Of a stretch of DNA of 64,000 bases, positions 42,140-51,914 are shown one piece after another. A program made the position numbers and the translations under genes. The stretch spans positions 1-64,000 of the forward strand of contig NZ_JACIFY010000023.1 of the NCBI RefSeq assembly GCF_014197615.1. Reading direction: 5' to 3'. This stretch comes from Rhizobium esperanzae (lineage in GTDB: Bacteria; Pseudomonadota; Alphaproteobacteria; Rhizobiales; Rhizobiaceae). Each line of letters starts with the position of its first letter. Position 1 is the first letter of the stretch. The notes below the pieces were generated by a model. It was given only the letters and a program-made list of their open reading frames with translations, did no database searches and was not told the DNA's origin.

Positions 42140-43153
42140 TCAACTCGCAATGCCGTCGGTGCGTGTCGGGTCCGAGCGTAGTGTATCGATTTCGTAGATC
42201 GTCCGCATGACGGTCAGACGCGCGGTGAAGGTGGTCAACAGCGCGATGACGATCATCGTTGCGAAGATGCCGGCATAACCGAGCACGCCGACGGAAAAGG
42301 TGCCGAAGAGTGCTGTGGCCTGATCCGTTTCCGGGGTGGCGAGCGTCCGGCTCTGCCAGAAACCCGCGGAGGCGAAAAAGAGAGCGGCAAGCGCGCTGCC
42401 GATCGCCGAGCCCTTGAGGCTGATCTTCAGAAAATGCTTCTGGAATTCGGTGGCGACGAAGGAGCTTTCGGCGCCGACGAAATGCAGCACTTCGACGATG
42501 TGGCGGTTGCCCGACAGCGCACCGCGCGTGGCGAAGACGACGGTCAGCACCATGGCCGAGAAAACCAGAAGCAGGATGCCGGTGCCGATCAGAACCGTCG
42601 TGTGCGCCATGGACACCAGCCGGTCGACCCAGGTGCGGTGATCGTCGAGGCTGGCCTGCGGGATGCTGTCCTTGAGCATCGCCCGCATTCCATCGAAATC
42701 CGGCGGATTGCTCTCGTCGATGGTGATGACGACGAGGCGGGGGACGGGCAGATCCTTGAGATCGAGACCGGGGCCGAGCCAGGGTTCGAGCAGGCGGGCG
42801 GTCGCCGCTTCGTCGACGATCTGGCCGCTCTTGGTGCCGACGAAGGTCAACGCCAGGTCACGCGCCTGCGTCAACGCCTTTTCCATGTCGAGGTTGTCGT
42901 CCGGCTTGATCTGGATGGTGATCTCGCGGGAAATCTGGCTCTCCCAGCTTGCCGCCGTCGAGCGCACCATGCTGACGCCGCCGAGCGTCAGGCAGGCGAG
43001 GAAGGCCATGATCGATATGACCACCATCAGGGCGTTGCCCTGGATGTTGGACGGCGGCAGGATCGGCGCGGTCGGGCGCACGCGCATTTCCGGCCGCTTC
43101 TGTTCCGCCTTGCCAGGCGCCATGTCCCGGTTTCTGGATGGGGGCTCAGTCAT
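42140..43153 (-). CDS. ftsX: Cell division protein FtsX
   Basis: FtsX with FtsE forms an ABC-like complex that controls peptidoglycan amidases at the septum. The 337-residue protein has four membrane segments: one near residues 42-62 followed by the periplasmic loop, then three in the C-terminal half (LIGTGILLLVFSAMVLTVVF onwards). It overlaps the end of ftsE by 8 bases. Confidence 0.9.
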   Translation of the reverse strand: MTEPPSRNRDMAPGKAEQKRPEMRVRPTAPILPPSNIQGNALMVVISIMAFLACLTLGGVSMVRSTAASWESQISREITIQIKPDDNLDMEKALTQARDLALTFVGTKSGQIVDEAATARLLEPWLGPGLDLKDLPVPRLVVITIDESNPPDFDGMRAMLKDSIPQASLDDHRTWVDRLVSMAHTTVLIGTGILLLVFSAMVLTVVFATRGALSGNRHIVEVLHFVGAESSFVATEFQKHFLKISLKGSAIGSALAALFFASAGFWQSRTLATPETDQATALFGTFSVGVLGYAGIFATMIVIALLTTFTARLTVMRTIYEIDTLRSDPTRTDGIAS

Positions 43154-43805
43154 AGATATCGAGATGCCCCCCCGAAAGGATCATGCGGCGGGCTTCCACC
43201 TGTTCCATCAGCGCCAGGTCATGCGTGGCGATCACAACGGCCGTGCCGAGGCGGTTCAGCTCGAGAAAGAGGTTGAGCAGGCGCTTGGCCATCGGCGGGT
43301 CGACATTGCCCGTGGGCTCGTCGGCCAGCAGCACTTCCGGCCGGTCCATCAGCGCCCGGGCGATGGCGGCACGCTGTTTCTCGCCGCCGGAAAGCACGGG
43401 CGGCAGCACGTTGATGCGTTCGCCGAGGCCCACCCATTTCAGCAATTCCAGCACGTCCGTCTTGTAGGAGCTTTCATCCTTGCCGCGTACACGCAAGGGC
43501 AAAGCGACATTTTCATAGGTCGTCAGGTGGTCGAGGAGGCGAAAATCCTGGAAGACGATGCCGACGCGGCGGCGCAGCAGCGGCAGTTCCGGGCGGGGAA
43601 TTTCGGAAATATCGCGCCCGAACATGCGGATCAGGCCGCGTGTCGGCTGCAGCGACATGAAGAGTAGCCGCAGCAGCGACGTCTTGCCGGCGCCCGATGG
43701 GCCCGTCAGGAATTGAAAGGATTTCTTCGGAATGTCGAAAGTCAGGTCCCGGAGAATCTCCGGGCCCATGCCATAGCGCAAACCGACATTCTCGAAGTGG
43801 ATCAA
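43146..43805 (-). CDS. ftsE: Cell division ATP-binding protein FtsE
   Basis: The 219-residue ATPase has Walker A GPSGAGKTS, signature LSGGEKQR, Walker B VLLADEPTGN and the switch IATHD. It drives FtsX. A TTG at 43805 gives the usual FtsE length; an in-frame TTG at 43853 would add 16 residues. Neither has a strong ribosome site. Confidence 0.93.
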   Translation of the reverse strand: MIHFENVGLRYGMGPEILRDLTFDIPKKSFQFLTGPSGAGKTSLLRLLFMSLQPTRGLIRMFGRDISEIPRPELPLLRRRVGIVFQDFRLLDHLTTYENVALPLRVRGKDESSYKTDVLELLKWVGLGERINVLPPVLSGGEKQRAAIARALMDRPEVLLADEPTGNVDPPMAKRLLNLFLELNRLGTAVVIATHDLALMEQVEARRMILSGGHLDIYD

Positions 43806-44010
43806 CGGGCAGCTCAGTCTGTTCTTGGTTTCACCGTGTGACTTGTTAACCAACAGGGTTAACAGCCGGTAAATTTGCTGGAAAGACGCCCGTTTGATGG
43901 CGATCTTTGCGAAGCATTAACCATTAAAATTTACGACTGAGGAGGATTCGTTTCAATGCCAAGATTTCTCCCGGCATCGAAACCATGTGGACATCTGCGA
44001 GGCAGTCACC

Positions 44011-44661
44011 ATGGAAGCATCCTCCTTCAGCCGCCGGACGCCGGGCCAGGTCTATGATTTCCTGCCGCCGGAACCTGCTGCCCGCCAGTACCGCACGGCG
44101 CGGCCTGCCGATATTTCCGACGCCGAATTCGTCACCCTCGGCAAGGTCCGATCGACGGAATTTGCCGCAAGGACTTATAACGACAACCGCAAGCGCATGG
44201 CCGGTGCACAGGCTGCACAGTCGCCGCTTGCGGGGATGGCCGCTTCGGTTTTGCAGGCGATGGAATCCTTCCTGCAGCGCGCGTCGATGCGGAGTTTTTC
44301 CGCGTTGGTGCTGGCGCTCGTCGTGCTCGTCTTCGGGCTTACGGGTGGTTTTTCCGGCTTTTCCGGGGAGCCCGCCTATTCCGGCGCGCCGCTGCATTTC
44401 ACCCATGTGACGGTGACGCCGCGCGACGCGAACGGCATGCGCGTACTCGTCATCAACGGCATCGTCGAAAACGACAGCGGTACGACACAGACGGTGCGGC
44501 CGATCCGTGCCGATCTGGTGACCGACGAGCGGCTGACCGCCAGCATCGTCATCAATCCGCCGTCCGATGTCATCTATAGCGGCCAGAGCCGGGGCTTCTC
44601 GGCCCGTGTCCAGCATACCGGCGGAAAAATGCCGGAAGTCAGGCTTTCGTTCCTGCCATAG
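44011..44661 (+). CDS. DUF3426-like membrane protein next to ftsE
   Basis: The 216-residue protein has a polar N-terminal half (SSFSRRTPGQVYDFLPPEP), a membrane helix (FSALVLALVVLVFGLTG) and a beta-sandwich domain (LVINGIVENDSGTTQTV) typical of DUF3426 proteins. These often carry an MJ0042 zinc finger at the N-terminus, which is missing here. GTG at 43987 is an alternative start. Divergent from ftsE. Confidence 0.65.
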   Translation: MEASSFSRRTPGQVYDFLPPEPAARQYRTARPADISDAEFVTLGKVRSTEFAARTYNDNRKRMAGAQAAQSPLAGMAASVLQAMESFLQRASMRSFSALVLALVVLVFGLTGGFSGFSGEPAYSGAPLHFTHVTVTPRDANGMRVLVINGIVENDSGTTQTVRPIRADLVTDERLTASIVINPPSDVIYSGQSRGFSARVQHTGGKMPEVRLSFLP

Positions 44662-44811
44662 AAATCTGGCCTGCCATAGAAAATCCGGGGCCTGTCGCGG
44701 CCGGCTTTCCGGTCACAACTCGCGCCAATCCCGTTAAATTTCAGAGGCGAGGCTGTTTCGGACCCGCATATGTGCTAACGGCTTACCCTTCTTTTCATGG
44801 AGCAAGCCCTT

Positions 44812-45354
44812 ATGCCTGTCGTGCGCGGAAAAAATATCGAGCCGCTCTTCACCGCCGAACAAATCGCCGAGCGCAATCATTCGATGGCGCGGGAGATCGC
44901 CAACGGCCCGACCAAGGACCTGCTCGTCATCGCCGTGCTCAAGGGGTCGTTCATCTTCGCTGCCGACCTGATCCGTGCCCTGCATGATAGCGGGCTTGCC
45001 CCGGAGGTCGAGTTCATCACGCTGTCGAGTTATGGCATCGGCACTGTTTCGCAGGGCGTGCGCATCGTCAAGGATATCGACAGCGACGTGCATGGCCGCG
45101 ACGTACTGCTGATCGACGATATCCTCGAATCCGGCCGGACGCTGCTGTTTGCCAAGGAATTGCTGTTCGAGCGGGGCGCACGCAATGTCACCATCGCCGT
45201 GCTGCTCGACAAGCGCGTCAAGCGCAAGGAAAAGCTGGAGGCCGACTATGTCGGTTTCGAATGCCCCGACTATTTTGTCGTCGGCTACGGCATGGACGTC
45301 GCCTATGCGTTTCGCGAACTGCCTTTCGTCGGCGTGGTGACCGGCGACGCCTGA
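44812..45354 (+). CDS. hpt: Hypoxanthine phosphoribosyltransferase
   Basis: This purine salvage enzyme makes IMP (or GMP) from the base and PRPP. The PRPP loop reads VLLIDDILESGRT, and VLKGSFIFAADLIR is the pyrophosphate loop. GGAG at 44800-44803 supports the ATG at 44812 (180 residues) over 44797. Confidence 0.95.
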   Translation: MPVVRGKNIEPLFTAEQIAERNHSMAREIANGPTKDLLVIAVLKGSFIFAADLIRALHDSGLAPEVEFITLSSYGIGTVSQGVRIVKDIDSDVHGRDVLLIDDILESGRTLLFAKELLFERGARNVTIAVLLDKRVKRKEKLEADYVGFECPDYFVVGYGMDVAYAFRELPFVGVVTGDA

Positions 45355-45524
45355 GCGGCTGTAAGTCATTCCGGCGTCTTTCGAGGGTCCGAGAGAGGCC
45401 CGGCGCTCGCTTGCCGGTCGAGACGGGTTGTTAACCATCTCGTCCATCGCTTCCTCATCTTTACCGATCGCAAAGGAAAGTCTGGTGATTTCCGTCGCGG
45501 GGCTGAAGACGGAGCAATGCACAT

Positions 45525-45884
45525 ATGGCAAGAATTCTGATTACGGAAGACGAGGACTCCCTGCGGTCTTTCGTAGCCCGAGCCCTGCGGCTCGATGGCC
45601 ACGAGACAGATGAAGCGGCCGATGGCGCCGAGGGGCTGGAGAAGCTCAAGGACGGGGCTTACGACCTGCTGCTTTCAGATATCCGTATGCCTGTGATGGA
45701 TGGCATCGAACTTGCGCATCAGGCAAAGGACGCCTTTCCCGGCCTGAAGATCCTGCTGATGACCGGCTATGCCGAACAGCGCGAACGGGCCGACGATCTT
45801 GCCGAAAAGATCATCGACGTCGTCGCCAAGCCATTCGCGCTTCCCGATATCCGCAAGGCGGTTGCCCGGGCGCTTGTCGCTTAA
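45525..45884 (+). CDS. cpdR: Single-domain response regulator CpdR
   Basis: The 119-residue receiver domain lacks an output domain. Acidic pocket E8/D9/D11, phosphorylated D52 (SDIRMP), T80 and K102 (AKPF) are intact. CpdR controls ClpXP localisation and proteolysis of cell-cycle factors in Caulobacter and rhizobia, downstream of the CckA-ChpT relay. Followed by a perfect inverted repeat. Confidence 0.92.
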   Translation: MARILITEDEDSLRSFVARALRLDGHETDEAADGAEGLEKLKDGAYDLLLSDIRMPVMDGIELAHQAKDAFPGLKILLMTGYAEQRERADDLAEKIIDVVAKPFALPDIRKAVARALVA

Positions 45885-45907
45885 GCGCGTTCATTATCGG
45901 AATTTCA

Positions 45908-45949
45908 CGCGTAACCCCGAAAATCGATTTCGATTTTCGGGGTTACGCG
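45908..45949. terminator. Perfect 19-base inverted repeat, bidirectional terminator
   Basis: CGCGTAACCCCGAAAATCG and its exact complement are separated by ATTT. The stem lies between the convergent cpdR and TIGR02302 genes, 24 and 8 bases from their stop codons. The A/T runs within the arms are not at the ends, so termination is inferred from position and stability. Confidence 0.6.
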
Positions 45950-45957
45950 CTTGAGAG

Positions 45958-48612
45958 CTACTGAATATCCAGCAGTCGTTCGAGATACCGCCGTTCCATT
46001 TCCTGGGGCGGATTGTTGCCGAGCTTCTCGCGGATCGCGTCTAGGATTTCGCGGGCGCGCTGAACGTCGATCTCATCGGGGACTTTCACGCTGTTGTCGC
46101 CGAAATCCGGTCCGGTGGGGCGTGGCCGGCCGAGTGGGTCGCGGCCGTTCTGGTCGCCACCCTGGCTCATCTGGCCGTTCGGACCCTGGCCTTGCTGGCC
46201 CTGCTGCGCCTGCATCATCTGGTTCATCATGTCGCGGGCGCCCTGACGAAGCGCCTCGAGCGCGCGGCCCTGGTTCTCGATGGCCGGCTGGCCGCGGCCC
46301 TGGCCGAGCTCGCGGCCGGCGCCTTCCATCTCGCGTTGCGCCTGGCCGAAGCCCGGGCCGGGTTTCATGCCCATTTCGCCCAGCTTCTTCTGCAATTCGC
46401 CAAGCTGTTTGCCGAGCGCATCCTGCTGGGTGCGTAGCTGTTTCAACGCCTCGCGCAACTGCTCGGCCGTCATCTGATCCGAAGGCTGCTGGCCGTCTTT
46501 GCCTTGCTGGCCCTGCTGCTGATCCTGCGATTCGCCGTTTTCTTCGGGGTTCATCTCGTCGAGCAGCGGATCGTTTTCGCCCATGTCGGGTTCACCGCGC
46601 TGCATGCGGTCCCTGAGCTGCTGATCAAGGCGGAAGGTCTGATCCATCAGCTTCTGCTGGTCACGCAGGATCTCGCCGAGCTTGTCGATCTGCTTGCGGG
46701 CCTCGCTGTTTTCCTGGCTCTGCTGGCCGCGCTGCGGCCTGCCGGCCTGCAGATTGTTCATCATGCGCTGCAATTCCGACAGCATCTGCTGGGCCGCGTC
46801 ACGATTGCCGGAGCGGGCGAGATTCTCGATCTGGTCCATCATCCGTTCCAGATCCTGCTGGCGCAGGATGTTCTGCGCGTTCTGGTTCGGCTGCATCGGC
46901 GCGTTCTGCATACGCTGGGCAAGCTCGGCCATATAGTCCTGCATCGCCTTGCGCAACTCGTCCATCAGCTTCTTGATTTCCTCGTCCGGGGCGTTGCGGT
47001 TCAACGCGTCGGCAAGGTTCTGCTGAGCCTCGCGCAACTTGCGCTCGGCAAGCGAAAGATCGCCGTCCTCCATGCCGAGAGCGATCTCCCAGAGATACTG
47101 GGCCGTATCCTTGAGCGCTTCCTCACCCCTCGCCAGCTTCATGCGCGTCAAGGCGGATTGCAGCAGCAGATAGTTGGTGAGCTTGGGGATGGTCTCCTCG
47201 GGACGGATGGTCAGCGCCTCGTTCAGCGCGATCGCCTGTGGCATCTTGCGGGTGTCGAGCGCGAAAACCTGCCGTTCCTCGGCGACGGCTGCGGCAAGCG
47301 GCTCGCTGAAGGGCCGTGACGGCAGCGCCATCTCATGCGGCGGGCTGCGGCCGGTCTGGCCGGCGGCATCCTTGGCGACGAGTGTTACGCGCACGCGCTT
47401 GCCGGCAAGCGGATGGTCGGTCAGGTTGCGGCTGGTGACGCCCTTGGCGTCGCGGGCGTTGCGGCGGGGGATGTCCAGGCGGTATTCCGGCAGCGGATAG
47501 AGCGGCGTCGCCGTCGGATCGTTTTCCAGAGGAACGATCTCCGCATGCGCCTCCTGGACGCCGTAGTCGTCCTTGACGGTAAAGCCGATTTCAAGCGCGC
47601 CGTTGACGCTGGACTTCGGCAAGCCGTCGAAGGCGATCTCAGGCGCTTTGTCGGGAAGGATGTTGAAACTCCAGCGGCGGCCGTTGACTTCGAGCGCGCC
47701 GCTCTCCTCGAGTTTCATCATATGCGTCTGCGCGACGGGCGCCGGGCTGGCCGAGGCCGTATTCGGCTGTTCGCCGGCCGACACCGCCGCCTGCTGCGGT
47801 TTGCTATCCGCCTGCACTGATATATCCTGCGCCTCGCCGTTTGCCTTGCGGAACACCACCTTTTCGGCGGTCTTTCCGCCACTGACGCGGACGGTGAGGC
47901 CTGAAAATTGCGGGATGTCGATCGGCGCCTGCTCGCTGCCGTCCGCGGTCAGGTAGATCGGGGCGCGGCCGGTATAAGAAGGCGGCGTCACCCAGGCGTC
48001 GATGCGCACCGCAGGATCGACCGTGACCTGCTCGGGTGCCGCCTGCAGCGCATCACCGATCGAGCCGCCATTGATCGACAGCGAATAAGCGAAGGCGGTG
48101 ACCAGCAACAGCGCCGGCACGGCACGCAGCGCAAAACGGTCATGTGCGGCGATATCCGGTCGCGGCAGGCCGGCATCGAGCGCTGCGATCTTTTCCGCCA
48201 TGCGGGTCTGGTGCTCGCGCCAGAGCGCTTGCGCGAAAGGCGTATCCAAGGCCAGTTCGTCTTCCTGGACCGTCACCGGCTGGTGCGGCAGGCCGTTGCG
48301 CTCTTCCAGCATGCGGTCGGCCTCGCCGACATCAGGCCAGCGCAGGCTGCGGAAGGGGAGGAGCGAGACCAGAAAAACCGCGGCAAAGGCGATCAGCAGC
48401 AGGATGCGCAGCCAGTCCGGAACGCTGCGGAAGACACCGAACCAGGAGGCGGAGAGATAAAAGGCGATGACCGAGAGCACCGGCATCAGCGGCGGCAGCA
48501 ACTGCTCGAAAAACAGCACGATGCGCGCCAGCAGGCGTTTCGTCGTTACCAGCCGGGCAAGCGAAGGGCGGAGCGCAAATGCACCTTTCTTCTGCCTCGA
48601 GGGGCTTGTCAT
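45958..48612 (-). CDS. TIGR02302-family (DUF4175) membrane protein
   Basis: The 884-residue protein has two N-terminal membrane helices (about residues 35-75) and another near 150, a periplasmic beta-rich region, and a long coiled-coil-like C-terminal half very rich in Q, M, N and G (GQQGKDGQQPSDQM, QAQQGQQGQGPNGQM). This matches the alphaproteobacterial TIGR02302 family, of unknown function. The ATG at 48612 was chosen by family length. It lies close to lysA on the same strand. Confidence 0.9.
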   Translation of the reverse strand: MTSPSRQKKGAFALRPSLARLVTTKRLLARIVLFFEQLLPPLMPVLSVIAFYLSASWFGVFRSVPDWLRILLLIAFAAVFLVSLLPFRSLRWPDVGEADRMLEERNGLPHQPVTVQEDELALDTPFAQALWREHQTRMAEKIAALDAGLPRPDIAAHDRFALRAVPALLLVTAFAYSLSINGGSIGDALQAAPEQVTVDPAVRIDAWVTPPSYTGRAPIYLTADGSEQAPIDIPQFSGLTVRVSGGKTAEKVVFRKANGEAQDISVQADSKPQQAAVSAGEQPNTASASPAPVAQTHMMKLEESGALEVNGRRWSFNILPDKAPEIAFDGLPKSSVNGALEIGFTVKDDYGVQEAHAEIVPLENDPTATPLYPLPEYRLDIPRRNARDAKGVTSRNLTDHPLAGKRVRVTLVAKDAAGQTGRSPPHEMALPSRPFSEPLAAAVAEERQVFALDTRKMPQAIALNEALTIRPEETIPKLTNYLLLQSALTRMKLARGEEALKDTAQYLWEIALGMEDGDLSLAERKLREAQQNLADALNRNAPDEEIKKLMDELRKAMQDYMAELAQRMQNAPMQPNQNAQNILRQQDLERMMDQIENLARSGNRDAAQQMLSELQRMMNNLQAGRPQRGQQSQENSEARKQIDKLGEILRDQQKLMDQTFRLDQQLRDRMQRGEPDMGENDPLLDEMNPEENGESQDQQQGQQGKDGQQPSDQMTAEQLREALKQLRTQQDALGKQLGELQKKLGEMGMKPGPGFGQAQREMEGAGRELGQGRGQPAIENQGRALEALRQGARDMMNQMMQAQQGQQGQGPNGQMSQGGDQNGRDPLGRPRPTGPDFGDNSVKVPDEIDVQRAREILDAIREKLGNNPPQEMERRYLERLLDIQ

Positions 48613-48859
48613 CGATCCGGTCTCCGCGATCTGGCGTTCTGGAACAGAGGGCGCTTCCGGCGATTGCGGGGCAATACGCTCATGACTGACAAGGATAACA
48701 CTCTTTGTGGCGAAGGCGAGGGCGAGCGGCCGGCAATACCGGCTTTTCACGTTTATTCGCCAAAAAGTGATGGCCGTTTAAAGCGCGTCGCGATCTTCCA
48801 GATTGCTCCTCGCGCTTTAACTCTTTGAATCCAAATCGCTTCCGATTTTCGGGCCGATG

Positions 48860-50128
48860 CTAGTCGAGCCAGGTCGGAACGGAGTCGAGGCTGATCAGTT
48901 CCGCATAGGTTCTGCGTGGGCGAATCACATGGAAATCGCTGCCTTTCACCAGAACTTCGGGCACCAGCAGGCGGCTGTTATAGGTGCCGGCCTGGACCGC
49001 GCCATAGGCGCCGGCCGTGCTGACGGCGATCAGGTCGCCGGGCTTCGGCATTGCCATTTCGCGATCGAGCGCCAGGTAATCGCCGGTCTCGCAGACGGGG
49101 CCGACGACGTCGGCGCGGATGCGCGGGGCGTTCGCCGCCGAAATCGTCACCGGGCGGATTTCGTGATAGGCCTCGTAGAGCGTCGGGCGGATGAGATCGT
49201 TCATCGCGCCGTCGACGATGACGAAGGTCTTTTCGCCGCCATCCTTCACATAGAGGACTTCGGTCACCAGGATACCGGCATTGCCGACGATCAGGCGGCC
49301 AGGCTCGGTGATGATCTTGCAGTTGAGGCCGCGGAGCTGGTTCTTGACGATCGCTGCATAGGCATCCGGCAGCGGCGGCGGATTGTTGTCGTCCTTGTAG
49401 GGCACGCCGAGGCCGCCGCCGATATCGACGTGATGAATGGTGTGGCCGTCGGCGCGCAGCGTCGCGACAAGGTCGTGCAGCAGCTTGAAGGCGTCGTCGA
49501 AGGGCTGCAGCTCGGTGATCTGGCTGCCGATATGCATGTCGATGCCGGTGACTTCGATGCCCGGCAGCTTGGCGGCATGGGCATAGATGGCGCGGGCACG
49601 CTCCCAGGAAATGCCGAACTTGTTTTCCTTCTTGCCGGTGGAAATCTTCGAATGCGTTTTCGCATCGACATCCGGGTTGATGCGGAAGGAGACGGGTGCC
49701 TTCTTGCCGGCGTTGACGGCGCGCTGGTTGAGGATTTCGAGCTCAGGCTCGGATTCGACATTGAAGCAGTAGATGCCGGCTTCGAGGGCGAAGTCCATTT
49801 CCTGCGGCGTCTTGCCGACGCCCGAGAACATGATGCGCTCTGCCGGAATGCCGGCGGCAAGCGCACGGCGCAGTTCACCTTCCGAGACGACGTCGATGCC
49901 GGCGCCGAGGCGGCCGAGCGTCTTCAGCACCGCCTGGTTGGAATTCGCCTTCATCGCGTAGCAGACCATGGAGTCGACATCGCCGAAGGCTTCGGAGAAG
50001 ACGCGGTAATGGCGTTCCAGCGTCGCGGTGGAATAGACGTAGAAAGGTGTGCCGACCGCCTTGGCGATCTCGGGAACGGGAACGTTCTCGGCGTGAAGAA
50101 TGCCGTCGCGGTACTCGAAATGGTTCAC
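48860..50128 (-). CDS. lysA: Diaminopimelate decarboxylase
   Basis: This PLP enzyme makes L-lysine from meso-diaminopimelate. The PLP lysine is K60 in CYAMKANSN; HIDIGGGLG-like HHVDIGGGLGVPY and GPVCETGDYLA are the active-site and dimer segments. Its 422 residues are typical. It is followed upstream on the same strand by lptM and argH, a common rhizobial order. Confidence 0.96.
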   Translation of the reverse strand: MNHFEYRDGILHAENVPVPEIAKAVGTPFYVYSTATLERHYRVFSEAFGDVDSMVCYAMKANSNQAVLKTLGRLGAGIDVVSEGELRRALAAGIPAERIMFSGVGKTPQEMDFALEAGIYCFNVESEPELEILNQRAVNAGKKAPVSFRINPDVDAKTHSKISTGKKENKFGISWERARAIYAHAAKLPGIEVTGIDMHIGSQITELQPFDDAFKLLHDLVATLRADGHTIHHVDIGGGLGVPYKDDNNPPPLPDAYAAIVKNQLRGLNCKIITEPGRLIVGNAGILVTEVLYVKDGGEKTFVIVDGAMNDLIRPTLYEAYHEIRPVTISAANAPRIRADVVGPVCETGDYLALDREMAMPKPGDLIAVSTAGAYGAVQAGTYNSRLLVPEVLVKGSDFHVIRPRRTYAELISLDSVPTWLD

Positions 50129-50139
50129 GGGCTTATGCC

Positions 50140-50334
50140 TTAAAGAAGAGGATCGAGAAGGAAGGGCTTGTCAACGGTTCCCGGCTGTTTCGTCGGCTTG
50201 GAAACATCGCCTTCCTTGGTTGCCGCAGCACTCGGCGGATCGAGATCGCCCTTGCGCCCGCATCCGGCAACGGCAAGGCCGATGACGGCGAGCACCGCCG
50301 TCAGGCGGATGAGATGCGGCAAGCTCTTCTGCAT
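50140..50334 (-). CDS. lptM: LptM-like (YifL) small lipoprotein
   Basis: The 64-residue lipoprotein has a signal with lipobox AVAGCGRKGDLDPP, the LptM signature. LptM helps mature the LptD/E lipopolysaccharide translocon. The ATG at 50334 fits the signal. It lies between argH and lysA, 11 bases before lysA, the usual context. Confidence 0.88.
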   Translation of the reverse strand: MQKSLPHLIRLTAVLAVIGLAVAGCGRKGDLDPPSAAATKEGDVSKPTKQPGTVDKPFLLDPLL

Positions 50335-50484
50335 GGATATCCTCTTGTGCGGCATATGACGGACATCATTCATTTGAACGATGGCGATCTTCATAGCGAA
50401 GTTTATCCGCCTTGTGCACCCTGATTGTTGGACGCTCTGCCCTGCGGCAAAAGGCGAGGCGGCTGTCGCCCCGCCCCCTATCTC

Positions 50485-51888
50485 TCAGTTGCGGGCGCGC
50501 CAGAAGGCGATCTGCTTGCGCACCTCGGAAGGTGCGGTACCGCCGAAGCTCTTGCGGCTGGCGACGGAGGCCTCGACGGTCAGCACGTCGTAGACCTTGT
50601 CGGTGATGGCGGAATGGATCGCCTGCAGATCGGCAAGCGGCAGTTCGGCAAGGTCGCAGCCCTTGCTTTCGGCAAGCGCCACGGCGCGGCCGGTGACGTG
50701 ATGGGCATCACGGAAGGGCAGGCCCGCTTCGCGCACCAGCCAGTCGGCAAGATCGGTCGCCGTCGAAAAGCCGGAGCCGGCCGCCGCCTTCATGCGTGCG
50801 GTATTGACCGTCATGTCGCGCACCATGCCGGTCATGGCGGCGATTGCCAGTTCCAGGCTCTCGGCCGCGTCGAAGACCTGTTCCTTGTCTTCCTGCATGT
50901 CCTTGGAATAGGCAAGCGGCAGTCCCTTCATGATCGTCAGCAGCGCCACCAGCGAGCCGTTGATACGGCCGGTCTTGGCGCGCACCAGTTCGGCGGCATC
51001 CGGGTTCTTCTTCTGCGGCATGATCGACGAGCCGGTGGAGAAGGCGTCGGAGAGACGGACGAAACCGAATTGCGGGGTCGACCAGATGACGATCTCTTCG
51101 GCCAGGCGAGACAGGTGCATGCCTGTAATCGCTGCGATCGACAGGAATTCGATGGCGAAATCGCGATCGGAGACGGTGTCGATGGAATTGCGGGTCGGCT
51201 CGCGGAAACCGAGCGCCTTGGCTGTCATGTGGCGATCGATCGGATAGCCGGTGCCGGCAAGGGCGGCCGCACCAATCGGGCTCTCGTCCAGATGCTCGAT
51301 GGCGTGGCGCACGCGCGAGCGGTCGCGGCCGAACATTTCGACATAGGCCATGCAATGATGGCCGAAGGTGACGGGCTGGGCGGTCTGCAGATGGGTAAAG
51401 CCCGGCATGACGCTTTCGGCATGTTCTTCGGCGCGGTCGAGGAAGGCGGCGATCAGGCCGGTCAGCATCCTTTCGGTCTTCTCAAGCTCTTCCTTCACCC
51501 AAAGGCGGAAGTCGAGCGCCACCTGATCGTTGCGCGAACGGGCGGTGTGCAGCCGGCCGGCCGCCGGGCCGATCAGCGTCGCCAGGCGCGCCTCGATATT
51601 CATGTGGATGTCTTCGAGCCGGCGGGAGAATTCGAAATTGCCGCTTTCGATTTCTGACAGGATCGTGTTTAGCCCGTGAACGATCTTGTCCTTATCGTCT
51701 GAAGAAATGATGCCCTGATGGGCAAGCATCGTCGCATGGGCGATCGAACCGCGGATATCCTGGGCGAATAGCTTCTTGTCGAAACCGATCGAGGCATTTA
51801 TCTCCTCCATGATCGCGTCCGGGCCGGAGGCGAAGCGCCCACCCCACATCTGGTTGGAGGATTTGGTGTCCGTGTTGCTCTCGGCCAT
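50485..51888 (-). CDS. argH: Argininosuccinate lyase
   Basis: This enzyme splits argininosuccinate to arginine and fumarate. The signature GSSIMPQKKNPD and the opening MWGGRFASGPD are present in the 467-residue protein. It is divergent from the tlpA-like gene with 26 bases between starts, so their promoters overlap the other gene's 5' region. Confidence 0.96.
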   Translation of the reverse strand: MAESNTDTKSSNQMWGGRFASGPDAIMEEINASIGFDKKLFAQDIRGSIAHATMLAHQGIISSDDKDKIVHGLNTILSEIESGNFEFSRRLEDIHMNIEARLATLIGPAAGRLHTARSRNDQVALDFRLWVKEELEKTERMLTGLIAAFLDRAEEHAESVMPGFTHLQTAQPVTFGHHCMAYVEMFGRDRSRVRHAIEHLDESPIGAAALAGTGYPIDRHMTAKALGFREPTRNSIDTVSDRDFAIEFLSIAAITGMHLSRLAEEIVIWSTPQFGFVRLSDAFSTGSSIMPQKKNPDAAELVRAKTGRINGSLVALLTIMKGLPLAYSKDMQEDKEQVFDAAESLELAIAAMTGMVRDMTVNTARMKAAAGSGFSTATDLADWLVREAGLPFRDAHHVTGRAVALAESKGCDLAELPLADLQAIHSAITDKVYDVLTVEASVASRKSFGGTAPSEVRKQIAFWRARN

Positions 51889-51914
51889 GGAAGATGCCCG
51901 TCCTGGAGAATGAA

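Noticed and set aside
48857..50143. 428-codon plus-strand frame opposite lysA
   Set aside because: lysA is complete and the antisense frame shows no family features.
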